Source of the DNA: Plasmopara viticola
Lineage: Eukaryota; Oomycota; Peronosporomycetes; Peronosporales; Peronosporaceae
Assembly: GCA_001695595.3 (NCBI GenBank)
Contig: MBPM02000015.1
Span: forward strand, 248,001 to 312,000
Reading direction: 5' to 3'
DNA length: 64,000 nt
Shown: positions 36,592-48,842 of the stretch, piece after piece
Layout: each line of letters opens with the position of its first letter
How positions within the stretch are numbered: the first letter of the stretch is position 1
Notes under the pieces: model-generated
Told to the model about the DNA's origin: nothing
Seen by the model: only the letters and a program-made list of their open reading frames with translations
Database searches by the model: none
Made by a program: the position numbers and the translations under genes

Positions 36592-39500
36592 GATACCGCC
36601 TTTGCTTCTAGGGCTAAGATTTGTGCGCGTATCTGAAAATGATAAGGTTTATGTGCAAGTAACCGAAAGCGATGAAAGTTATACGCATTAATGTGTAGGC
36701 CCTCGTCAAATGCGGATGTGTGCGAGGAGTCGAATCACATGAAAGTTTCTTGAGTGAAACATTTTCCAAGAAACATTTAGTTCTTGACAAGTTTAACGTC
36801 CAACTATTGTGGACAAGGTGTGTTTATTTGCTGCTCTCGATAGATGCGCAACGAAGATAAATGTAAGTTCCCTTATTTGTGTTCGCTTTGACAGCATGCG
36901 CTACTTTAGCCATAAGCATGGCCGATGCATGAATTGACGAATGTCAATGAAACTGTCGGTGAAGCAGTGTCTATAACATTACAGCAGCAAGCAAGATCGG
37001 CACTGATTTCGAAGGTAAATTTTCACTTTCCATCGCCTTCAGGAACTATTAAACTGTACGCATAGAAGCGCCATGGGCTCAAGAGAGAGTGCTACAAACG
37101 GACGTATCAAGACAAATAGCGTAGTCCAAAACCGAAGCCGAAGAGCATTAAAAGCATGACCAGTGGGATCAAGCAGGCTCATTGCGGAGGAAGCTAGGTC
37201 AGATAGCATGATTGCGAGCGGTTGGTTGTCAGATAAAAAGTACTCTTTTACGTTAAGTAGATTTGTAACGAGCTTGGCCTGACTTTACAATTGGTCATCT
37301 GAAGCATACATCATTCATCGTGGTTTTGGAGGTAGGATATTAAACTGGTTCAACTAATTAAGTGATCATAGTGCATTTTTGAATATTTTTTGGCTTTTTA
37401 AAGAAAATTAAAGTCGTTTACGTTTGGATCGTGGGACATTGAAGACACACAGAGTTTTAGGGAGGGTCAATAGGTAATTTGCTCAATGTCGCATCTACAA
37501 TAATCTTAAACGACATATAAAATAGATGCGAGTCGGGTAGGATACGAAGCCAAGGTACGTGTGTCAACGGCCGGGCAGATAATCGCTGTAGCTATGATGG
37601 ATGGGTATTTTTGACGTTCCTGAGCCAATGCGATTGGAAGCACGGCTTTATATTTTTTCGTGAACCTAATCGTATTAAGGGATCATACGTCGCGCTACGA
37701 TGACGTATCGGCCTTGATTCAAAGAAACAATTGCAAACTTTGGAAAATTGCTCGAAATGTACGATTTCCAGCGTGATTTGCACGAGTTTGCGTAACACTT
37801 GACTCTCTCCTCATATACAACACATGGTTGTGCCCGTGTGATAATCCTTCTCAGCTAATACATCGATTAAACGCTGGATTTATTCGATAGGCCGTGTTAG
37901 CGCTTGGGAACTTAAGGCGGTAAAACTGTGATCCTCGCCGGTTGTGGCACCATATCCAACGGCAGTAACAGTACAAGTATACTCAAGTGAACAAAACTCT
38001 ACATCAAGCAATTGAAATATGTGCTGATGAGCACAGTGGATGGCTACAGCCTCGGGATATCCTAGCAAAGATATACTTGCGATAATACAACTGTGATGTG
38101 TACGGCAACAAGATCTTACGTCAGCTATTTGATGTTTGCTAAGCTTGTCCTCTTCTAAATTCTCTTTTCGACTATCTGTGGCAAGCAAAGCCTCTACAAA
38201 TTTCACTCAAACTTACTAATCAATATCAAACGAATCTGTCAGGCGACCGGGTTGGTTTTAACAGCTAAAGCTTGGCATACGAATGAGCGTAAGATGCCGA
38301 GATTTGGCCACACGAGCTAATGAAGCACCGCATGCTGCTCCATCAATTCCTTTTTCCTGGAAAAAGTAGGCTGGTTGTTGGGCATGGTGCGTTTCACGAG
38401 CCGAATTATCGTAAATCAAGGCGAGAGCTGTTGCAAAAGTGATTGTGCAACCGATCTTGGAGAACGGCTTTCGTCAAAGACTTCCAGAAATTTGTGGAGT
38501 TTATTCTTTAATCTAAATTTGTATACCAGACGACTTCTTTCTGAAAAAATATTAATCCAGGCGACCATATCGCATTATCTATGAGATATGCCGAATAGGA
38601 TCGCCACCGACTATATCGCAAGGTGGAAATATAAATCGAGGAAAAAGTGCCTACATGATCGGATTGACAAAAGAAAAGGAGTGAGCAGTCATTTCTACAG
38701 TGCTGAAGCTGCTGAAAGCATTGAAGATCTGTCGTAAGCGAAGCTATGTAGCCATTTCGTTCGATGGGCAGTCGCTGATGGAGTGGAGCCTACTGACTAT
38801 GATAAAGTGTTTGGCCAGATGAACTGATGAATTAACTTTGAAAATAATCGATGAATAAAGCATATCCGCGTGCACTTGAACACTTTCTTTGTAATACTTG
38901 CTAGCTGCACTTATCTATGTTCAATAGCGTAATGGCTGGTATTTAACCACGGATGGTCCTATCCGACGTTGGCAACACACAGGAAGACAGCTAGAAAAGA
39001 CTGACTACGAGCGCGACGCAGCCCTCAGATGTCTGAGGATAAGATTGGAATCGAACAAAACTCTCTTCAATTTGCCGTCAGACGAAACAGGCGGAGCTAA
39101 AGAGATTAAAGGGGGCAGCAAGCGTCAGCTCCCGTTCCTCATGGACCAGCGAGATGACCTAAGCTTATTAAGGATCTGCTACTGGAGGCTAGTTGGTAAA
39201 CGCCTGGTCCATCTTTTTACTCTTAAGGGCAACACAAAGTATTCTCAGAGCTTACTAGCTATTGGTTGATATAAAAGAGAAAATTCTCAAAGCTTATTTA
39301 AAGTCCTCTTATTACATATCAATCACCGTGAAATAGCGTGAGTCAGCTTGAAAGAAAAGAACCAAAATTAACATCGACCTAGAAAAGTAAGCCTGATCCG
39401 ATTCAGCATGGCTCAGAGGTAATGCGATTTGGCCAAAAAGAGTAAAGAATCACGTCGAGTCAGAAAATGTAGACCTTTCTCTAGCTGCAGTTTAGCTAAA

Positions 39501-40896
39501 GAATTCCGCTGATTTTTGGAGTGCAGTCTGATGAGATCGAAAAACATTTCATTCATCTTTATCTTTTGGTAGCTTTGGCGTAGAATAATGGCGTCCACCA
39601 AGCGTTTTCCCGAACTCACACGGTAATTTCAATCTATGGCAAAAACATGCTGCAGCCGACTTCATCTTCATGTCTCATCAGCTTGATCGAACAAGACCTT
39701 ATTGAATTATGCACACCTTTTAAAACCTTGACAATGTTATAGGAACTAGTATAGCTTCGACTCGTAGTTAGATTGAGAGTATAGCCGACGCAGAGTTTTT
39801 GGAATTATCTCTTTAAGCAGATGAAACAGATAATTTTGCTCGACTCTCTTCGCTTCCCTTTAATACCAATAGTCGCGTACGTCGGCCTCTAAATTTGCAG
39901 ATCCGCGACTACTTCGACTTCCTGTCCTGCGAGCTTATTGGGGAGATCCGTATACATATCATCGCAACGTATTTCTATATCGCGACAATAAAGGCAAATC
40001 GTTTTTAATCATGTGCGTAACCATGGCGCTTACTTTTGATTCCGCTGCAATGAAGTCAAAGTTGCCTCACAACCAGGCCATAACGACGCGAGTGAGTCAT
40101 CAAAGTTTTATTATATTGGACTCCCAGATCAGTCGCCTGTATCAGTGTTAAAACTTCGGCAGAAGAGATGCCAAATTTCAGGTGTAAAATACATTTCCTT
40201 CAGATGCCCCAAAAGACTGAAACTAAAGGATCAAGTGAACTCCTTGCTTGGCGAAAGAGACAGTTAAGAAGTTCTTTAAAAATGGTCTATGGTATGTACC
40301 GTGGTTCTCGGTGCTCAAAACATCTTGCGATGCGCCCCTCCATTCACACGGTGTTGCAAAGCCATTAGCCGCGGACTGAACGTTCCTCCACTTCGATATA
40401 AGCTTTTGATTGACTGTTATGCCCAAGACTGTGCGCTGCCCATAGTCATTGAAGCATTTGAAAACGAGGTGTCTTAAGCGGTTCATTCATGTATGTCACT
40501 TATTCTTGGTGAAAGACATCACTTCGACAATACTTTCAAACAAGGGCCAATTTATTTTCAAAATACGGCGATGTCTGCTTTTCCGACTTTGCATTTAATT
40601 ACAACATTTGTTGATATTTGGCATCTCTTTACACCAAACGATAAGTACCAACACCGATAATGCAACATAAAAAAGCTTACTTTCAGAGTCCAAACACTGA
40701 TACAGGCGACAAACCCGTGAGTGCAGAATCTATATGCCTCACTCAATCCTGCAATTCGCAATGCTCGCAGCTTTTAAAAAAAATTTAATCTGCGAATTGG
40801 TGTATAATTGAGACAGAATAGTTTTTTGCAAAACTACTTATACTTCAACAGCTTCCTAATGAAATTCCATTTTTGTTCCGTCTTTATCTCCATCAG
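36592..40896. other. Gene-poor stretch with repeat fragments
   Basis: No gene is supported. Frames of 60-108 codons (for example minus 37880-38206) show no domain or signal peptide. A plus-strand frame at 38375-38584 contains RRLLSE but no secretion signal. Copy B of a dispersed repeat occupies part of 39.4-40.0 kb. Confidence 0.45.
39413..39990. repeat. Dispersed repeat, copy B
   Basis: This segment shares two ordered landmarks with 20226-20915: TATCTTTTGGTAGCTTTG near 39560 and TCCTGTCCTGCGAG near 39921. It is diverged and carries indels relative to copy A. The transposon class is unknown. Confidence 0.5.
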
Positions 40897-42289
40897 CGTC
40901 GATGGTAAAAAGCTGTTGTTGTTGCCACAGACACTGAGAACGACGTTGGGGGTCGAATTTACACCTATTTGTTGCAATTCCGCCTCGCCCTTCACCAACT
41001 TTGACAATCCGGCTTCGATATGCCACTCAATGCGGCAATGGAAATGCTAGACGTCTGAATTATCAACCCAGACGCGCAAGACCGTGTATCCGACCACTGT
41101 ACATTAGCCAGTCGCGTCACTTGTGCAGGGCGGAACAGTATACACGTCGCGTGTTGTCGGGTTTCTTCAAATTAAGAAGCGGCAGCGTATTGTTCCAAAT
41201 TTGTGCAAGTGGTGCCGTTCCAGTGGCCACGCAATGCGGCGAGTGCGAATACATGTGAATTAGATGTTGATCTTGCTTCAAATTAACTGATACCACCTCA
41301 ATCTGTTTGCCAAAAAAAATCGATTTTACGAGCGTTGGCATAAAGCGGAAGCTCCTCCCTCTTCAGACCATCCGCAATCAAAAAGAGCGGGGGCTCAGCT
41401 GCATTGATAAAATGGCGAAACTCTCCACCGTCAATTGAGAAGCAACCAAGTCCATTTTCCACTTTGAATTGCACCACCATACGGTCATCGGGGGTTTGCG
41501 GAAGCATAGCTGCTTTTAAAGGCCTAAAGTCCAACTCAGAAATCGTTGAAAGAACTTATTGCTTCTGAGTCGTCGATTCAGCTTCGACCTTGTCACAGTA
41601 GAAGAGGATAGCAAATTTATCTTCAACGAAGCCTCGCTAGCTCTCTCAGCGGTTTCTTCAGTCCATGGAATTCCGTGAAGTCCTTTCGCACGCATCCAGA
41701 ATGATTCAATGTTTTCTGTACCCGTGTTATCTTTCGCTTCTACCACAATATCGTAAGGTTGGCCAAGATTGATGAAGATCCAGTTGATGGGCTGTGACGG
41801 CTCGAGGTAGTCAGCATCAGCAGCAACAACGCGAAATTCGTGCTCATCAATGCTGAACTCGACCTTTTTGTCTGCAATCACAAGACGATCACGTTGCCAG
41901 TTCGTCTTGTGCTTGCAGACGAAAAGGTCGATGGCATGGTCAAGGTACATTTGACGTATTTGAGACTGTAGGAAAATCGGCGCTTCAAATGGAGCAGTAT
42001 TCGCTAAGTTACGCTTGGAACGCGTGTCTGCTTGTCCGATATCGCACTGATCTCACCGTCTTGCATGGCTTGCCGACGAAATTCTGGAGTGAACCGATTG
42101 CGGGCGGCCAGAGCTTATATACTGAGAGGCGAAGAAGGTATTTCTTTCCTGCCTCAAATTGAAACTTGGAAAGAGGTTGAACAATGGTACAGTTGGTGAA
42201 GTTATGAGTAGCAGTGGCAGTGCAATCGTGACGACCACGATTATTGATTATGATAGTGTCCCAAATTGGTGTGAATTTTGGTTTTGTTG
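40897..42289 (-). pseudogene. Laccase pseudogene 1 (5' part lost)
   Basis: The minus strand matches the intact laccase at 54847-56631 from about its residue 174 (PIWDTI) to near the C-terminus, in the same orientation. Recognisable pieces are NFTNC, EAGKKYLLRL, FRVVAADADYLEPSQPINWIF, SFWMRAKGL-GIPWTE and DDRMVVQFK. The region of the last copper motif is also present (40985-41050). The first ~170 residues, with copper motifs L1 and L2, are missing. Frameshifts and stops break the rest, and a 244-bp insertion interrupts it. It has one copy of the linker unit that is duplicated in the intact gene, so that duplication came later or was lost here. Confidence 0.9.
41862..42105 (-). other. Foreign 244-bp insertion in laccase pseudogene 1
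   Basis: Similarity to the intact gene stops after GCTGAACTCGA (ending 41861) and resumes at GGCCAGAGCT (from 42106). On the minus strand the inserted piece is open for about 65 codons (ending HKTNWQRDRLVIADKKV) and reads in frame into the laccase sequence FSIDEHEF. The ends lack GT..AG, so it is not an intron. It may come from another coding sequence; I do not recognise the family. Confidence 0.6.
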
Positions 42290-42305
42290 ATATAATTCAC
42301 CCTGC

Positions 42306-42368
42306 TCAAAGCCTTTCTTTGGTAATTGCAACCGCAGCCATCCCTGCTGCCACGCAGCTAAAGCGCAT
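42306..42368 (-). pseudogene. Signal-peptide-like stub fused upstream of laccase pseudogene 1
   Basis: An ATG at 42368 (minus) opens a 20-codon frame, MRFSCVAAGMAAVAITKERL, then a stop. It resembles a secretion signal but not the intact laccase N-terminus (MNFTALTSALLAL). Laccase similarity begins about 20 bases further on. It may be the start of a different secreted gene joined by rearrangement, or chance. Confidence 0.35.
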
Positions 42369-42372
42369 CGTG

Positions 42373-45300
42373 GTTTTCAAGATCTTCGAGCTATAATTAG
42401 GCTTTTGAGCTCATACAGCACAACGATAGGAAGCTTTATCGAAAGCTCTCAAAATTTGTTGCAAGCCGACGATAAGTGAATATTTTACCATAGCTGTGTA
42501 AAGAACAAGGATCCCTTTTTCCGTTAGAGATCACCACCAAAATGGATGCTCAGGTGAAGTTGGCGCCCGCTTCCGCTTTCCTGGGAGGCTAAGCTAAAAG
42601 ATGATTACTCATTCTACCGCAGCTACACATTTTCTGAAGACACATGAAGTTATAGTTGAGAGTAGCATGCACGTGTTCTTACCTGCAAAAAAAATGATTA
42701 AGCTCCATGAATCAGATTATAAGTTAAGGGAGATGACAGCATTCATTACTGAGAAGTCACTTTCAACAAACAAGGTGACGGCGTCTTTTAAACGGCCGAG
42801 AAGTAAGACTCTGTCTGCAAAAAGCAGGAAGCGGCTACAAAAGAGCAATTGAAATGGCCTTAGAGTAAGAGCATAATAACAGACACTCTCGCCCCTCCAA
42901 AATGCTTGGATGGGCAATTATTCTTCCTTGGATGGTTATTGCTGACTCAAGCCTAGGCTCAGTGGACTGCCGAGCAAAGCATCATCCATTGCTTCGGCTG
43001 CAGCAGACGAGGACATGAAACTCAAGCCTGTTCTAATGAAATGCCGAATGAACACTTAAGGACCCGGAACGACTGCTAATGAAAGCCGTGCTCTCAAATC
43101 TAGGGAAACAATAGTTATTGGTAAGGACGAACACCCTACTGGGAAGACCAAATTGACATAAAACTTGTCGGTTCTGGAAGAAGAAACCAGCAGCGGAGGA
43201 CGCGTAATTGTACGTGCAATTATATGAGATAAAGAAAATTTTAATTCGAGGTACGATGAGCTTTGGAGCGTCGATGAAGTTTACGAGTCGTCCAACGGTT
43301 GTGATTGACCAAAATAGGCAGACGGGTGCTTCAAAAAGATCAAAAAGAATCAGACAGTTTCTTTTTGAGTGGTTAATGAAATAATAATAAAAGCTCCAAC
43401 GTTAAAACGTATAAGACTTTAAAAGTCTTTGACTGCACACAATATTTGCTCTCGACATGAGAAATTTACGAGGCGTGCCGTCACGAGAAAAGCACGAGCT
43501 CTAGAATGATTGGCTGAGAAAGACAATTGCCCGATCCCGCAACAGTGCCGAAGTGAATCATGTTTCGTCCACGACGCCATAGAAAGAATTCCAAAAGTAT
43601 ACGCTCAAGTAAACATGGAAGCGATCAATAGTGATAATGTCTTTCTTAAGGTTGATTTGTTGACATCAATAAGACCGCCTTTGTGGGTAATCGAGCTCCC
43701 CTAACGTCGCCGGCTGACTTGTCGACGTTTTTAGAACCTATTTTGCAGGTAAACAAGCTTCTCTCGCAGAACTGGCTACCGGAGACTGCTTTAAATGAAA
43801 TTAACTGAAATGTACAGGAGGATGCCAACTAAAGGTTACGAAGCTCCGCAAGCGGATAACTAGACCTGCAAGACCGCACGTGGATGACTTTGTGCCACCA
43901 TTTGTGGCTATCAAAGCTTCGCAAGCAGGTGAAAAGGCTTGCAAACAATGGAGGGTACATAAAACGACAATTGGGTATCGAAGTGCAAATAACGTACCTC
44001 CAACCGAAAAAACGGGGTTGCGATACATAATCGGCTCCTGGTGTCTCAAACAATCTTTTCATATAGATTTCGGCCGGCTTCAGCTTTGTGACTATTAAGT
44101 CACGACGCGTTCATAGCTTTTAAGATCGAACTGCCGATGGCGAAATCACTTCGACAAAGAAATAGTTTGCCGCCCGGAAGAGTCAAAGTTCTTACCTTAG
44201 AATAGCTTGCTTTTACGCTGACAGAGTATTAGTAGCAGTTTTATGTATTAAAAAGTATGCCTGGTTGACATTGCATCGCTCTTCGTATTCTTGTTTATTA
44301 TTGGTGAGGTCAAGCCACTGTCGCAAGCCTTGGGGCCTTGGATGCTGGCCAAAAACAGAATGTATATTTTCGGATTCCGCGTGCTCGATTTTTCGTACCG
44401 AGATCTTGGATCAAGAACGCACTCAGATTATGTATTTTAAATTTGCGTAGAGCATGTTCTGGCGCATCACCTAGAATATGTGTATCAAGCGAGAAATCTT
44501 CGATCGCACTTTACACAGCTGTAAACATAACTGCGTACAAAGCATATATTGTTTGAAGCACACAAAGCGGACAAAGTATTTTCAAGATCTTGCCGTTAAT
44601 CGAAGCACGGACGTTTTATCCTCCGCGGCATCAGGGCCTATTTCCACTTCGTTGTGTGAAAACGCTTCAATAAATTGTTTTTGTCACGAACGAGGATATA
44701 ATAAATGCCGTCTGTTGACTTGGTGGAATCAAGCACTACGATGATTGACATGGAGCTCAGAGATACATCCTTACTGAAAGGCGTCTAGGCGGAAACTGTC
44801 TTGATAATCGATTTTAAAAGGAAATAATTACACACCACAAAACAAGTAGCTAGATCTTGAAGTATTATTACTCAATCTGTCGAACAAAATCATTCTTAGG
44901 CTGTGTTTGGGATCTGTCACGCAACTGGATGCGCGCACTGCAGGACAAGAAATTAAAAATCTTCGTATGTGAAGTCTATGACTTTGTCGACGAGGAAGGC
45001 GAAAAGACTATAACTGCAAGTATGTGATTTGTTGATTATCATCTGCCTACGGCATACTTTACAATGTTTTCTTTGATTAGATTCGCATTGAAGTCCTCGC
45101 ATATAAATGCCACTTGATAATAAAGAATGCGATGTGATACAGCTTGACCGAAAAATAGCACGTCGGTAAATACGTCCGCATTATACAACATGGTTTGGTA
45201 AGCCACCGTGATAAAGATTGAACTTCTTTTCGGAAAAGAATCGAGCGAGTTATTTTTTCGGAAGAAACATCTGTCGTTTTAATGCTATCGCAAATTGGTT

Positions 45301-46569
45301 TTATTTTAATGAACGTCATAAATAGTGTGTACTCTTCGTTTGGCTCACGGTACTCTATAAGGACCCAAGTTGGGTGTGCGATGTTGGGTGTGCTCGACAC
45401 CCCACTGATAGAAAAGACCCGTAGTGTTATGAGGGCTATATCGATCTCATGACATATATATATATATGCTTTGTAAACAGCCAAGAATTCCATAGAAGCC
45501 CCAAGAAAGTAGACATGGTTTCGACTTGGCCTACTCCACGGGACCAAAAGATTTGTGGAGGTGAATAGACCTTAGATTTTTTTCACCGGTAAGAATTTCT
45601 TGCAAGACATGTGGGTAGTCTACTTTTCCAATAGATTCGTCACTGAGAAGCGCGACCACTCTTTCTCATCATATGTCGCCACGACTGTAGTGTAGCCGCA
45701 GCGTCCGCAACTGGGGTGCAGGCCATCACATAAGCCTTTCGTAGTCAGAAAAATATATGCCAATTGAACTACGGATTGGTCATGAAATAAGGGTAATGAC
45801 GATGCCTCGCGAACAACCTTATCGTCTTGGGGACGTCCTTGACTTCACGTGGACTCACCAGCCATGTAAAAACCTTTTAGTAGCGTTTACCCGTTTGCGA
45901 TATCCTCAGTATTATCTTCTGTATGCGTGTTTTTCTTCACCATAATTTAAAAAATAGTTCTCGTCAACTAAATGATTGTACATAACGTTAAGCTACGCAG
46001 TCTATATGTCAAACGTCTATCAAACCACCCCTACGTCTTCTACCAGTATATAATGGTAGTGCCACTTCTATCCGGATAATATTTTAGCCACCATTAAACT
46101 TTCATCTAGATTGCATCATGAATTTAAAATTTTGAAACCAAACTTAGAGGTCTTAGCCAAGTCAAAAATCTTATTTCACAAGAAAAAAGCTAAGGCGCTA
46201 CTTACCGTCGTACTAGGCCAACTGAAGTCAATAAAAAGCATATCATGACTATAAGAGGAGAAGCAATGGTACTCATCTTACGTAGAAGTCAACGTCGAAA
46301 ATATGCGCACTTCCAGGCAGAATATAGTAGCATAATCAGTCGCGCCATCATAAATAAGGTAGACTTTGAAGAGATGAAAGATAGAGACTGACAACTTTCA
46401 GGTGGAATCTGGCTATTTAGTTTTCCGACGCTGGTCGTAAAAGGCTTGCTCTCAGGCTTTTGGAGCAGAATTCGTTATACTTATGGCGCACTCTATCTGA
46501 TCTATATTGATCTTTGCTGTAAAATTTATACAAATCGCTAATTTGTAATTAAAGGGCTTAAAGTGATGC
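42373..46569. other. Gene-poor stretch with retroelement fragments
   Basis: No intact gene is seen. A Gag-type CCHC knuckle lies at 42990-43031. Plus-strand open runs at 43880-44098 and 44265-44744 may be further polyprotein debris. At 44854-45017 an open run ends in VCEVYDFVDEEGEKTITA directly before GTATGT, a consensus donor, so it could be a stray exon. A minus-strand frame at 45077-45547 has no recognised domain. A short (TA)n run sits near 45460. Confidence 0.4.
42990..43031 (+). mobile_element. Gag-type CCHC zinc knuckle fragment
   Basis: The plus strand encodes CFGCSRRGHETQAC, an exact C-X2-C-X4-H-X4-C knuckle of the kind found in retrotransposon Gag nucleocapsids. Flanking frames are broken, so this is a remnant. 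The parent class (copia or gypsy) cannot be told from the knuckle alone. Confidence 0.6.
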
Positions 46570-48010
46570 TAGAAGTGAGCCAGTATTTACAGGTTGCTTT
46601 TCCCTTATTATAAATAAATGGCTGGTGATTAATATGAATCACAGTAAGATAGTATTTGGTGCATGCTACAAAATACCATCTCTTATCTTGATTGCTTCGA
46701 AGATCTACATTAAAATCATGCAATGTGAAAGAAAAGAGTGGTCAATCTGCACAAAGCCATTCATACAATTCAGTTCTAGAATCTACGTGCGCTGTAATTT
46801 CTGAACCAATGATATTTCCACAATTAGTTTGCAGGTATGTTACCCAAGTCGTCAGATATGCCTTATAAATAAAATGTTACACCTCGTTCAAAAACATTGG
46901 CATCTTGCCATCTTACAAATTGCGAAGAGCTATGTGATTTGCTCGCTTTCGTACCGAGCCAATTGGAATGATCTGATGTATAATTCTCAGCTTTTCTTGA
47001 TACTCCCTCCACCTTAAGCAGCGTAAACTTTTTGATTATCTTGATCAACAGCTTGGATTAAAATGGATGTTGTTCGCGACCAATGGCTGAGTAATATCGC
47101 GTGATTGCACGGACGCATTTAAAGATACAATAAGCCTTGAAGCCATAAGGCATGATATCCACCATGTCTTGATGAGCTTTGTTATCGTTCGTTGCATTAC
47201 TTAAGCATTAAATTAATCATTCTTCAGTGCTGTCGCCTGGATTTTCCGACGAGCGGACTTCTGTGAATAATGCACTAGATACATAACATTTCTCCGAAGA
47301 GAAAAAGCTGAATTTACTGCATGTATATATATGCCCTGAAATTTCTATGACTCAATAGAATCTGCGACCAGCGCTACGCGCAGCGTTTTCATCGATGTCC
47401 GAAGCGTTTACAATGCAATCTCAATTTGGAAACTGAATAGTAACTCTGTAGTAGCTCATATGTTGTGCCACTCGATGTGGCAGTGAAAATGCCGAATGCC
47501 TAAAGACACGCAAGACCGGGTTTCCGACAACTGTACAATTACGTTCGTGGTAAGTGTGCAGGACAAATCGTCACCCGATTACATGCAAATACTATAGTGG
47601 TAGGTGCCAATACGGCTGAGAATTTCAGCGCTAGATATGTCAATAAAACGAACCTATGTTTTATTGCACGCATACAACATTAAAGTTCTTTTGTAATTTT
47701 GTACTTCGATCCGATGTAGAAATGATCTGCAGTTGGCTTAGTGATAGTCACATACCAAATGTGGGATGTCGAACAGAATTTCAAGTGAGTGATCGATAAG
47801 CTTGTTTTGTTGTCTATATTTTTTGGCGTCGAGGGGTACTTGAACCTTTACATGAAGTGCACTGCTGTCGATGCTGCAGTTAATTCAAAGGCTCGACTCA
47901 GTTTTGTAGTTTCTCCAAAGCTGATAAACACACGTGGATAACAAGTAGAAAAACTATATACATATGCACAATTTTGGTTCATTAAACCTTGCCAGCTGAC
48001 AAAACGCCGA
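46570..48010. repeat. Duplicated block paralogous to the laccase locus flanks
   Basis: Diverged but ordered similarity joins 46577-46850 to 54027-54262 (3' side of the intact laccase). Examples are AGTATnTACAGnTTGC, TGAAAG-A-GAGTGGTCAAT and CACGTGnnCTGT-like blocks. It also joins about 47690-48000 to 57660-57970 (5' side of the laccase), for example CTGCTGTnGnTGCnnnTTAATT. A laccase fragment at 47450-47600 lies between. The block therefore looks like an old copy of the entire locus with most of the gene deleted. Confidence 0.6.
47450..47600 (-). pseudogene. Laccase relic 2 (last copper motif only)
   Basis: The minus strand encodes HFHCHIEWH, the fourth copper motif of the intact laccase, followed by a stop. 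On the upstream side it keeps about 100 bases of similarity, including the SCTL region. Nothing of copper motifs L1-L3 is visible. The orientation is the same as the intact gene about 7.5 kb away. Confidence 0.85.
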
Positions 48011-48095
48011 AACAGTAGTATTTTGTATTAATCGCAACGGTGCCTTTTTTGTGCATAGAGGTGAAGGTAATAATGTATTTAAACAGAGATGCAGG

Positions 48096-48240
48096 AATTG
48101 CAACAAAATACTCACGTCGCGACTCATTAAAACGGCACCTACTGAAAAGAGATCATGCGATAGGATTTTTGACCTAAGGCGAGCGACTTTTCAGTATTGT
48201 CTGTTTTAATGAGATCGACGTGTGTAATTTATTGCAATTG
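48096..48240. repeat. Foldback element, about 54-bp inverted arms
   Basis: The left arm (48096-48149; GCAAC..CACGTCGCGACTCATTAAAAC..CTGAAAAG) and the right arm (48187-48240; CTTTTCAG..GTTTTAATGAGATCGACGTG..GCAATT) are imperfect reverse complements around a 37-base loop. The best inner block, CTCATTAAAAC/GTTTTAATGAG, is perfect. No coding capacity is present, so it fits a MITE-like or foldback repeat. Confidence 0.75.
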
Positions 48241-48842
48241 AAACTCACCTTTTGAGATAGTTGTCCACTTGAACTCTCCCAACGTTACCGGAAAATCTGA
48301 AATATCATCTTCCCACACCTCCCGGATGGTCGGTTTTCACTGTTTACCTGAAGTGACGCTTGCATTTGAAGCCCTTTTCTACCAAGCACCAAAAGTTTGT
48401 CATGGCGTTTTCGCTCTACGAGCAAATTTTTTGGCTCTTTAGGTCACGCTCTACAAGCTTAAAAAGTCCTGGCGAAAGCGTATATTGTGGTGCCCAAGCC
48501 AATAAAGGCTAACTCTTCAGAACTAAAGCGGAAGAGAATATGGATTTTTCTTTCAAATAAAAAGTCGAGAGGACCATTAAAGCACAATTATCAGTTAGAC
48601 ATGGTGTTGGCACGAAGGGCCAAGCCAAGAGGTAAGCATTTAACTTTGAAACAAGTTATCAGGCTGGGAACACATTCTCAACAGTAGCTGAGGTAGCGGT
48701 GGGGCCTAGACAGTTGTTTGTATAAGTAAATGCGGCACTCGCAAAGCTTTTGTTCGGTCGATTGGAAGTGAACATCGATCGGTGCTGGGAGAATCAGTAC
48801 CATGCTGCGTAAAGTAGCAGCAAGAAAACAGTTCAACGCGCC

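Noticed and set aside
38375..38584. RXLR-type effector (RRLLSE in a short frame)
   Set aside because: The RxLx motif is not RxLR, no signal peptide precedes it, and the frame is short and AT-rich.
41862..42105. The laccase-pseudogene insertion as a retained intron
   Set aside because: On the minus strand its ends are not GT..AG, and the intact paralogue has no intron at that site.
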